A stretch of 64,000 nt of DNA from Bradyrhizobium sp. SRS-191 (GTDB lineage: Bacteria; Pseudomonadota; Alphaproteobacteria; Rhizobiales; Xanthobacteraceae), in NCBI RefSeq assembly GCF_024586915.1, contig NZ_JANBVS010000003.1, forward strand, positions 62,001-126,000, given 5' to 3'. How positions within the stretch are numbered: the first letter of the stretch is position 1; every line of letters starts with the position of its first letter. Below the pieces are notes generated by a model that did not search any database, was not told the origin of the DNA, and saw nothing but the letters and a program-made list of their open reading frames with translations. The translations under genes and the position numbers were made by a program. Shown piece by piece: positions 8,477 through 17,234 of the stretch.

Positions 8477-10255
8477 ATGACCTATCGCGCCCCGCTCAAC
8501 GACATGCTGCTCGCCCTCAACCACGGCGCCGGGCTGAAGGCGGCGGTCGAGGCCGGCCATTACGGCGATTTCGACCCCGACATCACCACAGCCGTGCTCG
8601 AGGAAGCCGGCAAGTTCGCCTCCGACGTACTCGCGCCGCTGAACAAGGTCGGTGACAAGAATGGCGTGAAGCTCGCCGACAAGAAGGTCACGACCGCGCC
8701 GGGTTGGCCCGACGCCTACAAGCGCTGGACCGAGGCCGGCTGGAACGCGGTCTCCGGTCCTGAGGCGCATGGCGGCCAGGGCCTGCCGCTCGCCATCAAC
8801 GCCGCCTGCACCGAGATCTGGAGCGCGGCCAATGTCGCCTTCGGCCTGTGCCCGCTGCTGACCCTCTCCGCCATCGAGGCGCTCGACGCCCATGGCAGCG
8901 ACGAGCTGAAAGACATCTATCTCGGCAAGCTGATCTCCGGCGAATGGACCGGCACGATGCAGCTGACCGAGCCGCAGGCCGGCTCCGATGTCGGCGCGCT
9001 CCGCACCCGCGCCGAGCGCGCCGCCGACGGCACCTACCGGATCAGCGGCGCCAAGATCTTCATCACCTATGGCGAGCACGACATGACCGACAACATCGTG
9101 CATTTCGTGCTCGCGCGGCTGCCGGATGCGCCGGCCGGCACCAAGGGCATCTCGCTCTTCCTGATCCCGAAATTCCTCGTCAACAAGGACGGCTCGCTCG
9201 GCGCCCGCAACGACATCTACGCCACCGGCGTCGAGCACAAGCTCGGCATGCACGCCTCGCCGACCTGCACCATGACGATGGGCGACAATGGCGGCGCCAT
9301 CGGCTATCTGATCGGCGAAGAGAATGCCGGCATGCGCTGCATGTTCACGATGATGAACCAAGCGCGTCTCGGCGTCGGTCTCGAGGGCGTCGGCGTCGCC
9401 GATCGCGCCTATCAGCAGGCGCTGGCCTACGCGCAGGAGCGCAAGCAGGGCCGCGCGGTCGGCAGCAAGGCGACCGGCTCGGACGCGATCATCGCCCATC
9501 CCGACGTCAAGCGCATGCTGATGCAGATGCGCGTCCTCACCGCCGCCTCGCGCTCGATCTGCTACGCCACGGCGGTGGCGCTCGACGTGTCCGTCCGCGC
9601 CAAGGATCCGGCAGTCCGTGCGGAGGCCGCCGCGCGCGGCGCGCTGCTGACGCCGATCGCAAAGGCGTTCTCCACCGACATCGGCAACGAGGTCGCCTAT
9701 CTCGGCGTGCAGATCCATGGCGGCATGGGCTTCATCGAGGAAACCGGCGCCGCGCAGCATTATCGCGACGCCCGCATCACCGCGATCTACGAAGGCACCA
9801 ACGGCATCCAGGCGATCGACCTCGTCACCCGCAAGCTCGGCGCCAATGGCGGCGCCTCGGTGTTCAAGCTGCTCGACGAGCTCACCGACATCGTCCGCCG
9901 CGTCGAGGCCTCGAACGATCCGGCGTTCGGCACCACCGGCACCAAGCTGCGCGACGCGCTGGGCGCGCTCGACCGCTCCAGCCGCTGGCTCCTGGAAAAG
10001 CTGGCGACCCGCCCGAACGATGCGCTGGCCGGCGCGACGCCTTATCTGCGCCTGTTCGGCTCGACGCTCGGCGGCTGCATGCTGGCGAACGAAGCGCTGG
10101 CCGCGCGCAGCGAGAACGAGACGGATGGCGCGCGTCATGTGGCGCTCGCAAGGTTCTTCGCCGAGACCTTTGCGGTGCAGGCCCCGTCGCTGGAAAAGAC
10201 CGTCACCGACGGCGCCGATGCGGTGCTCGCGGCAGAGGCCGTGCTGGTGGCGTGA
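8477..10255 (+). CDS. Acyl-CoA dehydrogenase, large form with C-terminal extension
   Basis: 592-residue FAD-dependent acyl-CoA dehydrogenase that introduces a trans-2 double bond into acyl-CoA. The size matches the long subgroup with an extra C-terminal alpha-helical domain (residues about 460-592). Family motifs present are QLTEPQAGSDVGALRT (FAD/substrate loop), QIHGGMGFIEE and YEGTNGIQAIDL, whose glutamate is the usual catalytic base. I chose the ATG at 8477, where MTYRAPLNDM matches the family start, although the frame is open upstream. The gene stands alone between tRNA-Gln and a repeat-rich spacer. Chain-length specificity is not deducible. Confidence 0.92.
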   Translation: MTYRAPLNDMLLALNHGAGLKAAVEAGHYGDFDPDITTAVLEEAGKFASDVLAPLNKVGDKNGVKLADKKVTTAPGWPDAYKRWTEAGWNAVSGPEAHGGQGLPLAINAACTEIWSAANVAFGLCPLLTLSAIEALDAHGSDELKDIYLGKLISGEWTGTMQLTEPQAGSDVGALRTRAERAADGTYRISGAKIFITYGEHDMTDNIVHFVLARLPDAPAGTKGISLFLIPKFLVNKDGSLGARNDIYATGVEHKLGMHASPTCTMTMGDNGGAIGYLIGEENAGMRCMFTMMNQARLGVGLEGVGVADRAYQQALAYAQERKQGRAVGSKATGSDAIIAHPDVKRMLMQMRVLTAASRSICYATAVALDVSVRAKDPAVRAEAAARGALLTPIAKAFSTDIGNEVAYLGVQIHGGMGFIEETGAAQHYRDARITAIYEGTNGIQAIDLVTRKLGANGGASVFKLLDELTDIVRRVEASNDPAFGTTGTKLRDALGALDRSSRWLLEKLATRPNDALAGATPYLRLFGSTLGGCMLANEALAARSENETDGARHVALARFFAETFAVQAPSLEKTVTDGADAVLAAEAVLVA

Positions 10256-10279
10256 GGCGCCGGCGCTCCAAAACTCGAT

Positions 10280-10401
10280 GTCGTCCCGGGCTTGACCCGG
10301 GACCCATACCCACCGGCCATCGTGGCTGGGCGAGATTGCTCCACCATCGTGCCCCACACGCCTCCCTGGGGTTATGGGTCCCGGCTCAAGGCCGGGACGA
10401 C
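10280..10401. repeat. Dispersed palindromic intergenic repeat, family A copy 1
   Basis: Two inverted arms bound this element: the left begins GTCGTCCCGGGCTTGACC and the right ends CAAGGCCGGGACGAC, with CCCATA and TATGGG completing the pairing. Similar GTCGT...ACGAC or GTCAT...ATGAC elements occur at 13628, 30584, 39487 and 54386. All are intergenic, which suggests a mobile or regulatory dispersed repeat rather than coding sequence. Confidence 0.85.
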
Positions 10402-10535
10402 AGTTGAGGTTGTGACGCGCACCCTGCCCTACACGCGTTGCAGTCATGGACCGACACCATTAAACAACCTGTCGCGATGAGATGAGCATCCGCGCTCTCG
10501 CGACGCCTGCCGCGCCCGAGCTATGCCATCAGTCC

Positions 10536-10654
10536 CGCCCTCACGAGATGGAGGGCGCGAGGAAGGCCGGGCCTCGGCTGAGGCCCGTGGCCCGCCTGCA
10601 GAAAAAAAGCAGGCGGCAGTCACCACAGGTCTAGCCGGACAGACCCGGCCTTCC
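10536..10654. repeat. Multi-hairpin structured intergenic element
   Basis: Three perfect hairpins follow one another: CGCCCTC/GAGGGCG (10536-10557), GGGCCTC/GAGGCCC (10569-10586) and CCGCCTGC/GCAGGCGG (10592-10616, loop mostly A). In addition GGAAGGCCGGG (10561-10571) pairs perfectly over 11 bases with CCCGGCCTTCC (10644-10654), closing a domain around the last two hairpins and competing with the foot of the second. The block between 10256 and 11183 has no credible gene. From memory, similar elements recur between genes in Bradyrhizobium. It may be a dispersed repeat or a structured RNA; the strand is undetermined. Confidence 0.6.
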
Positions 10655-11183
10655 CCACGCGATGGTTTTAACGGGCTATCGCGCGCTCTTCCTGGTGCGC
10701 CGGCTTTCTGGCCACCATCCCCTGCGCGACGCGTCAGCGTCGTCGCCGAGTTGATACTAGCGTCGGAGTATCAGAACCACGCGCCTTCACCGTCCGCGAG
10801 CCTGACGTTCGTCCGTGCTATCAGCACGCCGCCCGCCCGCGTCCACCGCATCCCGCTGCCAACGTCCGTGACGACCGCGAACCGTCCCCTACCGTGCAAC
10901 GGGATGCGCGGACCATAGTGCTGATTTGGGGTGACAGCCAAGCGATTTATGTTTTCCAGAATCCATTGACACGCCGTCTTCGGATTAACGTGATTTGCCC
11001 GACGGGCGCATCGGGCCGCCGTCCCCGGCCACCGCAATCCTTGACTTCCGAGCGCGATCCGGCCAGTGCTAGCCCTGCCGTTCCGTAGCGATCGAGACCA
11101 TGTCTTTCAGGTCGATCTGCGAAGGGATTGGTAACGCCCTGCATAGTTCATTGTTTTTCATCACATCCATTCGGAGACGTCTC

Positions 11184-11477
11184 ATGAAATTCCTCGTTGC
11201 GCCGCTGTTTGCCGCCGCCCTCCTGCTGTCCCCCGCTCCGGCGTCCGCCGTCGTTCTCGATCTCTCGACCATGAGCTGCAAGCAGTTCGTCGAGAGCGGC
11301 GACGACACCATCAAGATGGTGCTGATCTGGCTGGACGGCTGGTACAAGGGCGACCAGGACGAAGCGCTGTTCGACACCGAGGAGTTCGTCGCGAACGCCA
11401 AGAAGTTCGGTACGTATTGCGCCGAGCATCCGACGGTCAGCATCGTGACGGCTGCCGAGAAGATCCTCGGCAAGTAG
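11184..11477 (+). CDS. HdeA/HdeB-like small periplasmic protein
   Basis: 97-residue protein with a clean signal peptide (residues 1-22, cleavage near ASA-VV). The mature part has the two cysteines (MSCKQF and TYCAEH) and the alpha-helical pattern of HdeA-type acid-stress chaperones, small periplasmic proteins that prevent aggregation at low pH. The start was placed at the ATG preceded by GGAG with 7-base spacing, rather than an earlier in-frame ATG. It stands alone between repeat elements. The family call rests on size, the Cys pair and the SCKQF/DTIKMVLIWLDGW segment. Confidence 0.8.
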   Translation: MKFLVAPLFAAALLLSPAPASAVVLDLSTMSCKQFVESGDDTIKMVLIWLDGWYKGDQDEALFDTEEFVANAKKFGTYCAEHPTVSIVTAAEKILGK

Positions 11478-11520
11478 TCGCTCCTCCGCAAGTAGTCGAT
11501 GATATCCGGCGGCGCGTCGA

Positions 11521-11594
11521 GCGGGTTGGCGCCAGCGCAACCCGCCATGTCTCCGTGGGAGCCAATGGCGGATTGCGCTTCGCTCATCCGCCCT
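11521..11594. repeat. Dispersed repeat family C, copy 1
   Basis: The unit starts GCGGGTTGGCGCCAGCG, then AACCCGCC, GCCAATGGCGGAT and CGCTCATCCGCCCT. Near-identical units lie at 11999 and 17150. Internal pairing GGCGGAT/ATCCGCC and GCGGGTT/AACCCGC shows that it is palindromic. It is non-coding and downstream of the HdeA-like gene. Confidence 0.8.
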
Positions 11595-11743
11595 ACTCTT
11601 CTCATCAGCAGACCGAGCAGCCGCGGCCGCTCAGCCGCCGCAAAACCGGTCGGGTGAGCCGCGGACGACTTCAGAACCTCCGATTGCAGCGCCACGATTC
11701 GACGTGTAGCGAGTTCGTGCTCATGATGAGCATGGAGCAGAAC

Positions 11744-11986
11744 ATGAAATTAGCAGCAATCGCTTTTCTTGGTCTTATTGTTTCCAGCCCGGCGCTCGCC
11801 TGGGAGGGCGAGAACAGTACGCCAGGCGCACGCGCCTGCATGGCCAAGTACAAATTTACCTATGCCGAGTGGCGTGCCTACACCGTCCCGGCCGCGAAGG
11901 CAGAACCCTACCGCACCTGCCGCGATGCCTGGAATAACAGCCATCCGAAGGAGGTCGCTGCGATGAAGGCCCGCATGGGGCAATAG
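11744..11986 (+). CDS. Small secreted protein of unknown function
   Basis: 80-residue protein with a signal peptide (residues 1-19, LVSSPALA-like cleavage before WEGEN). The mature part is short, with two cysteines (RACMAKY and YRTCRDAW) that could form a disulfide, and many aromatic residues. The ATG at 11744 is favoured over ATGs at 11723, 11726 and 11732, because GGAG sits 6 bases before it and it gives a compact signal peptide. It lies between two copies of the same repeat. No family is recognised. Confidence 0.65.
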   Translation: MKLAAIAFLGLIVSSPALAWEGENSTPGARACMAKYKFTYAEWRAYTVPAAKAEPYRTCRDAWNNSHPKEVAAMKARMGQ

Positions 11987-11998
11987 CCCAGGGCGTCG

Positions 11999-12074
11999 GG
12001 TGGGTTGGCGTCAGCGTAGCCCGCCATGCTTCCGCGAGGGACCAATGGCGGACTACGCTGCGCTCATCCGCCCT
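11999..12074. repeat. Dispersed repeat family C, copy 2
   Basis: Starts near GGTGGGTTGGCGTCAGCGTA and ends CGCTCATCCGCCCT. It aligns with the copies at 11521 and 17150. It sits between convergent genes (ending at 11986 and 12086) and may double as a structured 3' region for both. Confidence 0.8.
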
Positions 12075-12085
12075 CCTCTGTTTGC

Positions 12086-12778
12086 TCAAACTCCAAGCCA
12101 CTCCAGTCCGCCCGGCAATCCGTCCGCGGCAAAATCCACCTGCAGCACGCGGCGATGTCCCGGCTGCACGGATGGTTCTGATGCGTGCAGGATCGGCGTG
12201 GCGTAGAGCCAGATGTCGCCCGGCTCGGCGCGGCAGATGACGGTGCCGCAGCGCGCGACGACGTTGGGCACGTCGGCTTCCGGGATGCGGCCGAGGCGAT
12301 GCGAGCCGGGGGCGATCAGCAGCGGCGCGTTGCCGTCCGGCACGGCGTCGAGATGGACACGCAGGGTGACCATGCGCGCCAGAACCTCGATCGGCGGCGC
12401 AACATGCTGCAGGCCGCCCTTGATCGTCCAGGGGCCGAAGCCGGCGACGTCGATGCGGTCGCGGACCACGATGGTGCGGTCCTGATGCCACGGCACGGCC
12501 CAATTGGCCTGCGTGGTCTTATCGAAATAGACGGCGCGGACCGGCCGCGCGGCACGACCAAGAACGGCGGCCGCGGCGCGGCCGACCGGGCCGTCATGGG
12601 CAAGCCATGGAGTCAATCCCGCGACGCCGTGCAGCCGCGTGCCGGCCTGCGCCGGCGCGTGGCCGGAGAGCGCGGCGGTGAGGTCGTGCAAGGCCGGCGC
12701 ATCGAGCGCCGCTGCCAGATGCAACGCGCCGGTGTCGGCGAATTGCGCTGCGTGCCGAGGAGAAAGCATGAGGGCCAT
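12086..12778 (-). CDS. Phytanoyl-CoA dioxygenase (PhyH)-like protein
   Basis: 230-residue member of the Fe(II)/2-oxoglutarate PhyH-type oxygenases. The iron-binding WHQD motif sits near residue 97, the distal histidine in LHAS near residue 198, and the 2-oxoglutarate-binding arginine in GHRRVLQ about 10 residues later, so the active site looks complete. LLIAPGSHR is a typical family strand. It would hydroxylate a small organic substrate in the cytoplasm; the substrate is not readable. It is a single gene, convergent with the small secreted protein. Confidence 0.82.
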   Translation of the reverse strand: MALMLSPRHAAQFADTGALHLAAALDAPALHDLTAALSGHAPAQAGTRLHGVAGLTPWLAHDGPVGRAAAAVLGRAARPVRAVYFDKTTQANWAVPWHQDRTIVVRDRIDVAGFGPWTIKGGLQHVAPPIEVLARMVTLRVHLDAVPDGNAPLLIAPGSHRLGRIPEADVPNVVARCGTVICRAEPGDIWLYATPILHASEPSVQPGHRRVLQVDFAADGLPGGLEWLGV

Positions 12779-13198
12779 GAGCGCAGGAGATTAGAGCGTC
12801 GTGCCGGAGTTTGGCAATTGCGCTCGCCGGCCCCATTGCCGCCATTCCGGAGCGCACGCAGGGCCACCCCGGACTCCATGCGCACGATGCGATGAGGGGC
12901 GACCAGGACGTGGCCGGACGGCGCCTCGCATCGGCGCTCGGGACTACGGATTCCGGAGAGAGAGCCTGATCGACGACGCGCGCTGATGACTGGACGGATG
13001 TTGAACTGCCGCGGAGAGAGAGAGAGATGGCGCTTCGCTGATGGCACCGCGCCTTCAACGCGCCAGTTCCGATCCAGGAACAACTGACACCGTCGAGCAA
13101 CAGTCCGCGCGCGATGTCACGCGCCGGTCATTGTTAATTTGTGCCCGCGCTTCGAGTCACGCCTGTTAGCAGCTGATGACGACAATGGGGAGATGTCG
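12779..13198. other. Intergenic spacer without recognisable gene
   Basis: This 420-base spacer between the divergent PhyH-like gene and the small secreted protein at 13199 has no convincing frame. It contains short GA-rich runs near 12953 and 13010-13026. It should hold both promoters, but I could not assign boxes. Confidence 0.4.
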
Positions 13199-13456
13199 AT
13201 GTTGCGGGGAGTGACGGCTGCGGGGCTGTTGATGCTTGCGATGGCGCCCGGGGCGCAGGCGGCCAACGAGGCAGCTGCGGAGACGCGGATGTCGTGCTCG
13301 GAGGTTCGCTACTACGTCGAGAAGTACACGGCGGAGGTCGCCGAGATGTATGCGCGCAGCCGCGGCGCCACCGATGCGCAGATCAGTCGTGCGAGGCGCT
13401 GCCTGACGCCGGTGCATGTCCGGCGGGCGGAGCGGTGGCGGAGCTACACCGAATAG
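13199..13456 (+). CDS. Small secreted Cys-pair protein, unknown function
   Basis: 85-residue protein with a signal peptide (residues 1-22, APGAQA-AN). The mature part carries two cysteines (MSCSEV and RRCLTP) and helical Arg/Glu-rich segments. The start is the ATG at 13199: GGGGAG at 13187-13192 is 6 bases before it, while it would abut the alternative ATG at 13193. No family is recognised, though the layout resembles other short periplasmic proteins in this window. It may have no partner. Confidence 0.65.
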   Translation: MLRGVTAAGLLMLAMAPGAQAANEAAAETRMSCSEVRYYVEKYTAEVAEMYARSRGATDAQISRARRCLTPVHVRRAERWRSYTE

Positions 13457-13627
13457 AGCAACGGCCGGCTTACGCGCAGCGCCATCGCGGGGGACGATGC
13501 AGGACTGTCGCGACACGCGCCTCGCGAGGTCATTGGTGCGGCGTGCCTCCGAGGTCTGAGCCGCTTTCACGAACGAGGCCGCACGGCCAGGCCTGGGCAG
13601 CGACGTCGTCCTTGAACGCCGAATGAC

Positions 13628-13657
13628 GTGGATGGCCGGGACGAGCCCGGCCATCAC
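13628..13657. repeat. Short family A-like palindrome
   Basis: GATGGCCGGG (13631-13640) and CCCGGCCATC (13646-13655) form a perfect 10-bp stem with a 5-base loop. The same GGATGGCCGGG core recurs in the 54386-54466 copy. It lies in the 546-base spacer upstream of the autotransporter; nothing else in that spacer (13457-14002) is recognisable. Confidence 0.75.
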
Positions 13658-14002
13658 GACGCGGAGACCCGGGGCGAGTTCATCGCGCGCCGAATCCGGT
13701 CGCTTCCGACATGGCGGCCCTCTCGTGACACCGAGCGATTCAGCGCGCCAGACGATCCCGTAAAGTTACGGGCGCAACACGCAGGTCGGTATTGAGACAC
13801 TCTCGCGATACCGCGCGTATGTAGACCTGCATGCAAACTCTGTCGCCGTTCGGCAACAATCGTAAATAAGGCGTAACGGGGGCACACAATTCATCACACA
13901 CGCGCGTGAATTGCAGCCGCAGGGACGATAGCGTCGGCGCGCTATTTCAGAGTCTTTTTTCGCGTCAGCAATCAGCACTGCTGATCCGTCGTCGAGGCAT
14001 TG

Positions 14003-16921
14003 ATGTCCTTGCAAATGATCGCCGCCCCTTCACGTACTCATTCCGTCACGGGGAATCGGACGCGCCACAGCTGGCGAACGGCTTTCCTCGCAACCACCGC
14101 GCTGATCGCCATCAGCAGCAGCGCGCATGCGCTCGACGTCGCATCGCAAGCCGACTGGAATACCGCTGTGGCGGCGGTCGCTGCCGCTGGTGCGAACTCG
14201 ACCGTCAGCATCAACTTCACCGCCGGTTTCACGCTGACGAGCTCGCTGAGCGCGCTGGTGGCCAATGCCAGCAATGTCACGGTGAACATCACCGGCAACA
14301 ACAATACCGTCGATGGCGCCTCGACCTATCAGGGCATCCAGGTCAGCGGCACCAACTCGCCCATCGTGTCGATCTCGAACCTGACCATCAACGCGATGCG
14401 CGCGCGCGGCGGCAATGGCGGCAGCGGCGGTGACGGCGGCGGCGGTGGCGGCCTCGGCGCGGGCGGCGGCCTGTTCGTGGCGGCCGGCGCCAATGTCATC
14501 ATCGACAGCGTGACCTTCACCAACAACGCGGCGGTCGGCGGCAATGGCGGCGTGTCCGGTGCGAATTCCGGCGGCGCCGGCGGCGGCGCGCTGAACGGCG
14601 GCACCGGTGGCACCCCGCCGAACGGCAGCGGCACGGGTGGCCCCGGCGGTGTCGGCGCATCGTCGACGCTGTTTCCGGGCGGCGGCGGCGTGGCCGGCAC
14701 CGGCGGTGGCAACAACATCTCCAATGGCGGCACCGGCGGCGCCGGCGGGACCGGCGGCGGCGGTGGTGGCGGCGGCGCCGCGACCAACACGTTCGATGGC
14801 GGCGCCGGTGGCGCCGGCGGCTTCGGCGGTGGTGGTGGCGGCGGCGGCTTCGGCGGCGGCAGCGGCGGCGTCGCAGGCGTGGGCGGCGCGGCAGGCTATG
14901 GCGCCGGTGCCGGCGGCTTCGGCAACAACGGCCCCGGCTCCGGCGGCGCTAGCTATGGCGGCGCGGTGTTCGTGATGGACGGCGCGACCTTGACGGTCAA
15001 AACCTCGACGAGCTTCAGCGGCAACACCACGCAGGCCGGCACCGGCGGCTCGCCGACCGCGCCGAAGGGCCAGGACCTCTACATCAACGGCGCCACGCAA
15101 ATCGTGACGTTCCAGATCGACTCCGGCACCACCACGTTCGGCGGCAGCACCCAGACCACGCAGGGCAACATCGCCGGCGAAGGCGGGGTCACCAAGACCG
15201 GCGTCGGCACGCTCGCGCTCGGCGGCACCAACAGCTACAGCGGCGCGACCAGCGTCAATGCCGGCACGCTGCTGGTCAACGGCACGCTATCGAACTCCGC
15301 GACCACCGTGAGCAGCGGCGCCACGCTCGGCGGAATCGGCACGATCAACAGCGTGACGGTCGCCAGCGGCGGCACCCTGGCGCCGGGCTCCGGCGTCGCC
15401 GGCACCACGCTCGCCGTGCAGGGCAGCCTCGCCTTTGCCAGCGGCGCGATGTACCTGGTGCAGGTCGATCCCACCACCGCGTCGAAGACGACCGCGGCGG
15501 CTGCCACGCTCGGCGGCGCCAGCGTGACGGCGAGCTTCGCGGCCGGCACCTACGCGGCCAAGCAGTACACCATTCTGCAGACCAGCGGCGGCGTCACCGG
15601 CACCTTCTCCGGCGTGACCAACACCAACCTGCCCGCAGGCTTCTCGACTAATCTCTCCTATGACGCCAACAACGTCTATCTCAACCTCACGCTGGCATTT
15701 GCGCAGCCGTCGGGCAGCTTCAACACCAACCAGGCCAACGTCGCCAACACCATCATCAACTACTTCAACAGCAATGGCAGCATTCCACTGGTGTTCGGCG
15801 GGCTGACGCCGGCCGGCCTCAGCCAGCTTTCCGGCGAGGCGGCGACGGGCTCGCAGCAGACCACGTTCAACGCGATGACGCAGTTCATGGGCGTGATGAC
15901 CGATCCGTTCGGCGCCGGCCGCGGCGAGGGCGTGCCGCCGACCGGCGCGCCGGCGTTCGCTGACGAGGGCAGCTTGGCAAATGCCTATGCGGCGACCGGA
16001 CGCGGCCGCAAGGGCGCCGAGCGGGAGGCCTATGCGATGGTGACCAAGGCGCCGATGGCCGATCCGTTCGCGCGGCGCTGGAGCGTGTGGGCTGCAGCGT
16101 TCGGCGGCTCGCAGACCACCGACGGCAATGCCGCGCTCGGCTCGAACACCACCACCTCCAACCTCTACGGCACAGCGGTCGGCTTCGACTACCGGCTGTC
16201 GCCGAACACAGTGGCCGGCTTCGCGATGGCCGGCGGCGGCACCAGCTTCAGCGTCGCCAACGCGCTGGGCTCCGGACGCTCCGACCTGTTCCAGGCCGGC
16301 GGCTTCGTCCGTCACACCATCGGCCCGGCCTACATCACCGCGGCGCTCGCCTATGGCTGGCAGGACGTCACCACCAACCGCACCGTCACGGTGGCCGGCA
16401 TCGATCAGCTGCGCGCGCAGTTCAAGGCGAACGCCTGGTCCGGCCGTCTCGAAGGTGGCTATCGCGTGATCTGGCCGGCGGCCGGCATCGGCCTGACGCC
16501 CTATGCGGCCGGACAGTTCACGACCTACGACCTGCCGGCCTATGCCGAGCAGGCGGTGACCGGCGCCAACACGTTTGCGCTCGCTTACGGCGCACGCAGC
16601 GCGACCGCGCCGCGCAGCGAGCTCGGCCTGCGCACCGACAAGGCGTTCGCGATGCCTGAGGGAGTGCTGACCTTGCGCGGCCGCTTCGCCTGGGCCCACG
16701 ACTACACGACCGGTCGCACGCTGACGCCGACCTTCCAGACGCTGCCTGGCGCGAGCTTCGTCGTCAACGGCGCGCAGCAGGCCGCCGACCGCGCGCTGGT
16801 CAGCGCGACGGCGGAGATGAAGTGGATGAGCAACTGGTCGGCTGCCCTGACCTTCGACGGCGAGTTCGCCAGCATCAGCCGCAGCTATGGCGGCAAGGGC
16901 GTGGTGCGGTATTCGTGGTGA
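14003..16921 (+). CDS. Glycine-rich autotransporter (type V secretion)
   Basis: 972-residue self-secreting outer-membrane protein. A long signal peptide (cleavage near AHA-LD at about 41-44) is followed by a passenger that begins with a Ser/Asn/Thr beta-helix. It contains a striking Gly-Gly-X tract at about residues 130-315 (14397-14950), then an autotransporter-associated beta-strand repeat (GTLALGGTNSYSGATSVNAG). The C-terminal beta-barrel occupies roughly residues 690-972, ending in VVRYSW with the terminal aromatic typical of outer-membrane proteins. The ATG at 14003 has GAGG 5 bases upstream. The gene stands alone. The passenger probably acts in adhesion or surface structure, but no catalytic domain is seen. 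Confidence 0.9.
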   Translation: MSLQMIAAPSRTHSVTGNRTRHSWRTAFLATTALIAISSSAHALDVASQADWNTAVAAVAAAGANSTVSINFTAGFTLTSSLSALVANASNVTVNITGNNNTVDGASTYQGIQVSGTNSPIVSISNLTINAMRARGGNGGSGGDGGGGGGLGAGGGLFVAAGANVIIDSVTFTNNAAVGGNGGVSGANSGGAGGGALNGGTGGTPPNGSGTGGPGGVGASSTLFPGGGGVAGTGGGNNISNGGTGGAGGTGGGGGGGGAATNTFDGGAGGAGGFGGGGGGGGFGGGSGGVAGVGGAAGYGAGAGGFGNNGPGSGGASYGGAVFVMDGATLTVKTSTSFSGNTTQAGTGGSPTAPKGQDLYINGATQIVTFQIDSGTTTFGGSTQTTQGNIAGEGGVTKTGVGTLALGGTNSYSGATSVNAGTLLVNGTLSNSATTVSSGATLGGIGTINSVTVASGGTLAPGSGVAGTTLAVQGSLAFASGAMYLVQVDPTTASKTTAAAATLGGASVTASFAAGTYAAKQYTILQTSGGVTGTFSGVTNTNLPAGFSTNLSYDANNVYLNLTLAFAQPSGSFNTNQANVANTIINYFNSNGSIPLVFGGLTPAGLSQLSGEAATGSQQTTFNAMTQFMGVMTDPFGAGRGEGVPPTGAPAFADEGSLANAYAATGRGRKGAEREAYAMVTKAPMADPFARRWSVWAAAFGGSQTTDGNAALGSNTTTSNLYGTAVGFDYRLSPNTVAGFAMAGGGTSFSVANALGSGRSDLFQAGGFVRHTIGPAYITAALAYGWQDVTTNRTVTVAGIDQLRAQFKANAWSGRLEGGYRVIWPAAGIGLTPYAAGQFTTYDLPAYAEQAVTGANTFALAYGARSATAPRSELGLRTDKAFAMPEGVLTLRGRFAWAHDYTTGRTLTPTFQTLPGASFVVNGAQQAADRALVSATAEMKWMSNWSAALTFDGEFASISRSYGGKGVVRYSW

Positions 16922-16997
16922 GCAATGGGATCTCACAGCATCGTCGATGAAGCTCGCTGTCCAGGCACGGCGACGGCATATCACATGCACGTCCGGG

Positions 16998-17112
16998 CCT
17001 CATGGTTCGAGACGCGCCGAAGACGGCGCTCCTCACCATGAGGGGTGATATCTCACCGGGAAAATGGTCCTCGTCCTGAGGAGCCCGCCGAAGGCGGGCG
17101 TCTCGAAGGACG
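16998..17112. repeat. Dispersed repeat family B, copy 1
   Basis: Begins CCTCATGGTTCGAGACGCGC, continues GCGCTCCTCACCATGAGGGGT and ends GAGGCGGGCGTCTCGAAGGACG-like sequence. Internal dyads include CCTCATGGT/ACCATGAGG and CGTCTCGAA/TTCGAGACG. A close copy lies at 42986-43101. It is non-coding and downstream of the autotransporter. Confidence 0.85.
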
Positions 17113-17149
17113 CTGGAGGCCGAGCTGCGCGCGACGACACAGCGGATGC

Positions 17150-17228
17150 GTAGGGCGGGTTAGCCGAAGGCGTAACCCGCCGTCTTCGTTCGTAAAGCGG
17201 CGGATGACGCTTCGCTCATCCGCCCGAC
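17150..17228. repeat. Dispersed repeat family C, copy 3
   Basis: GTAGGGCGGGTTAGCCGAAG, then GTAACCCGCC and AAGCGGCGGATGACGC ending CGCTCATCCGCCCG. It aligns with the copies at 11521 and 11999, and sits immediately after the stop of the Mn-catalase fusion gene on the opposite strand. Confidence 0.75.
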
Positions 17229-17234
17229 TCTCGA

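Noticed and set aside
6512..10447. Very long minus-strand frame of 1311 codons
   Set aside because: It is a shadow of the amidase and acyl-CoA dehydrogenase genes. Only its middle part (7508-7960) has real protein similarity, to the TauD/MetQ remnant.
10523..10918. Plus-strand frame over the structured element
   Set aside because: It follows hairpins and repeats, is Pro/Arg-rich, and has no detectable domain. The RNA or DNA structure explains the sequence better.
14030..15100. Minus-strand Ala/Gly-rich frames opposite the autotransporter
   Set aside because: They arise from the GGC-rich repeats of the real gene on the plus strand.
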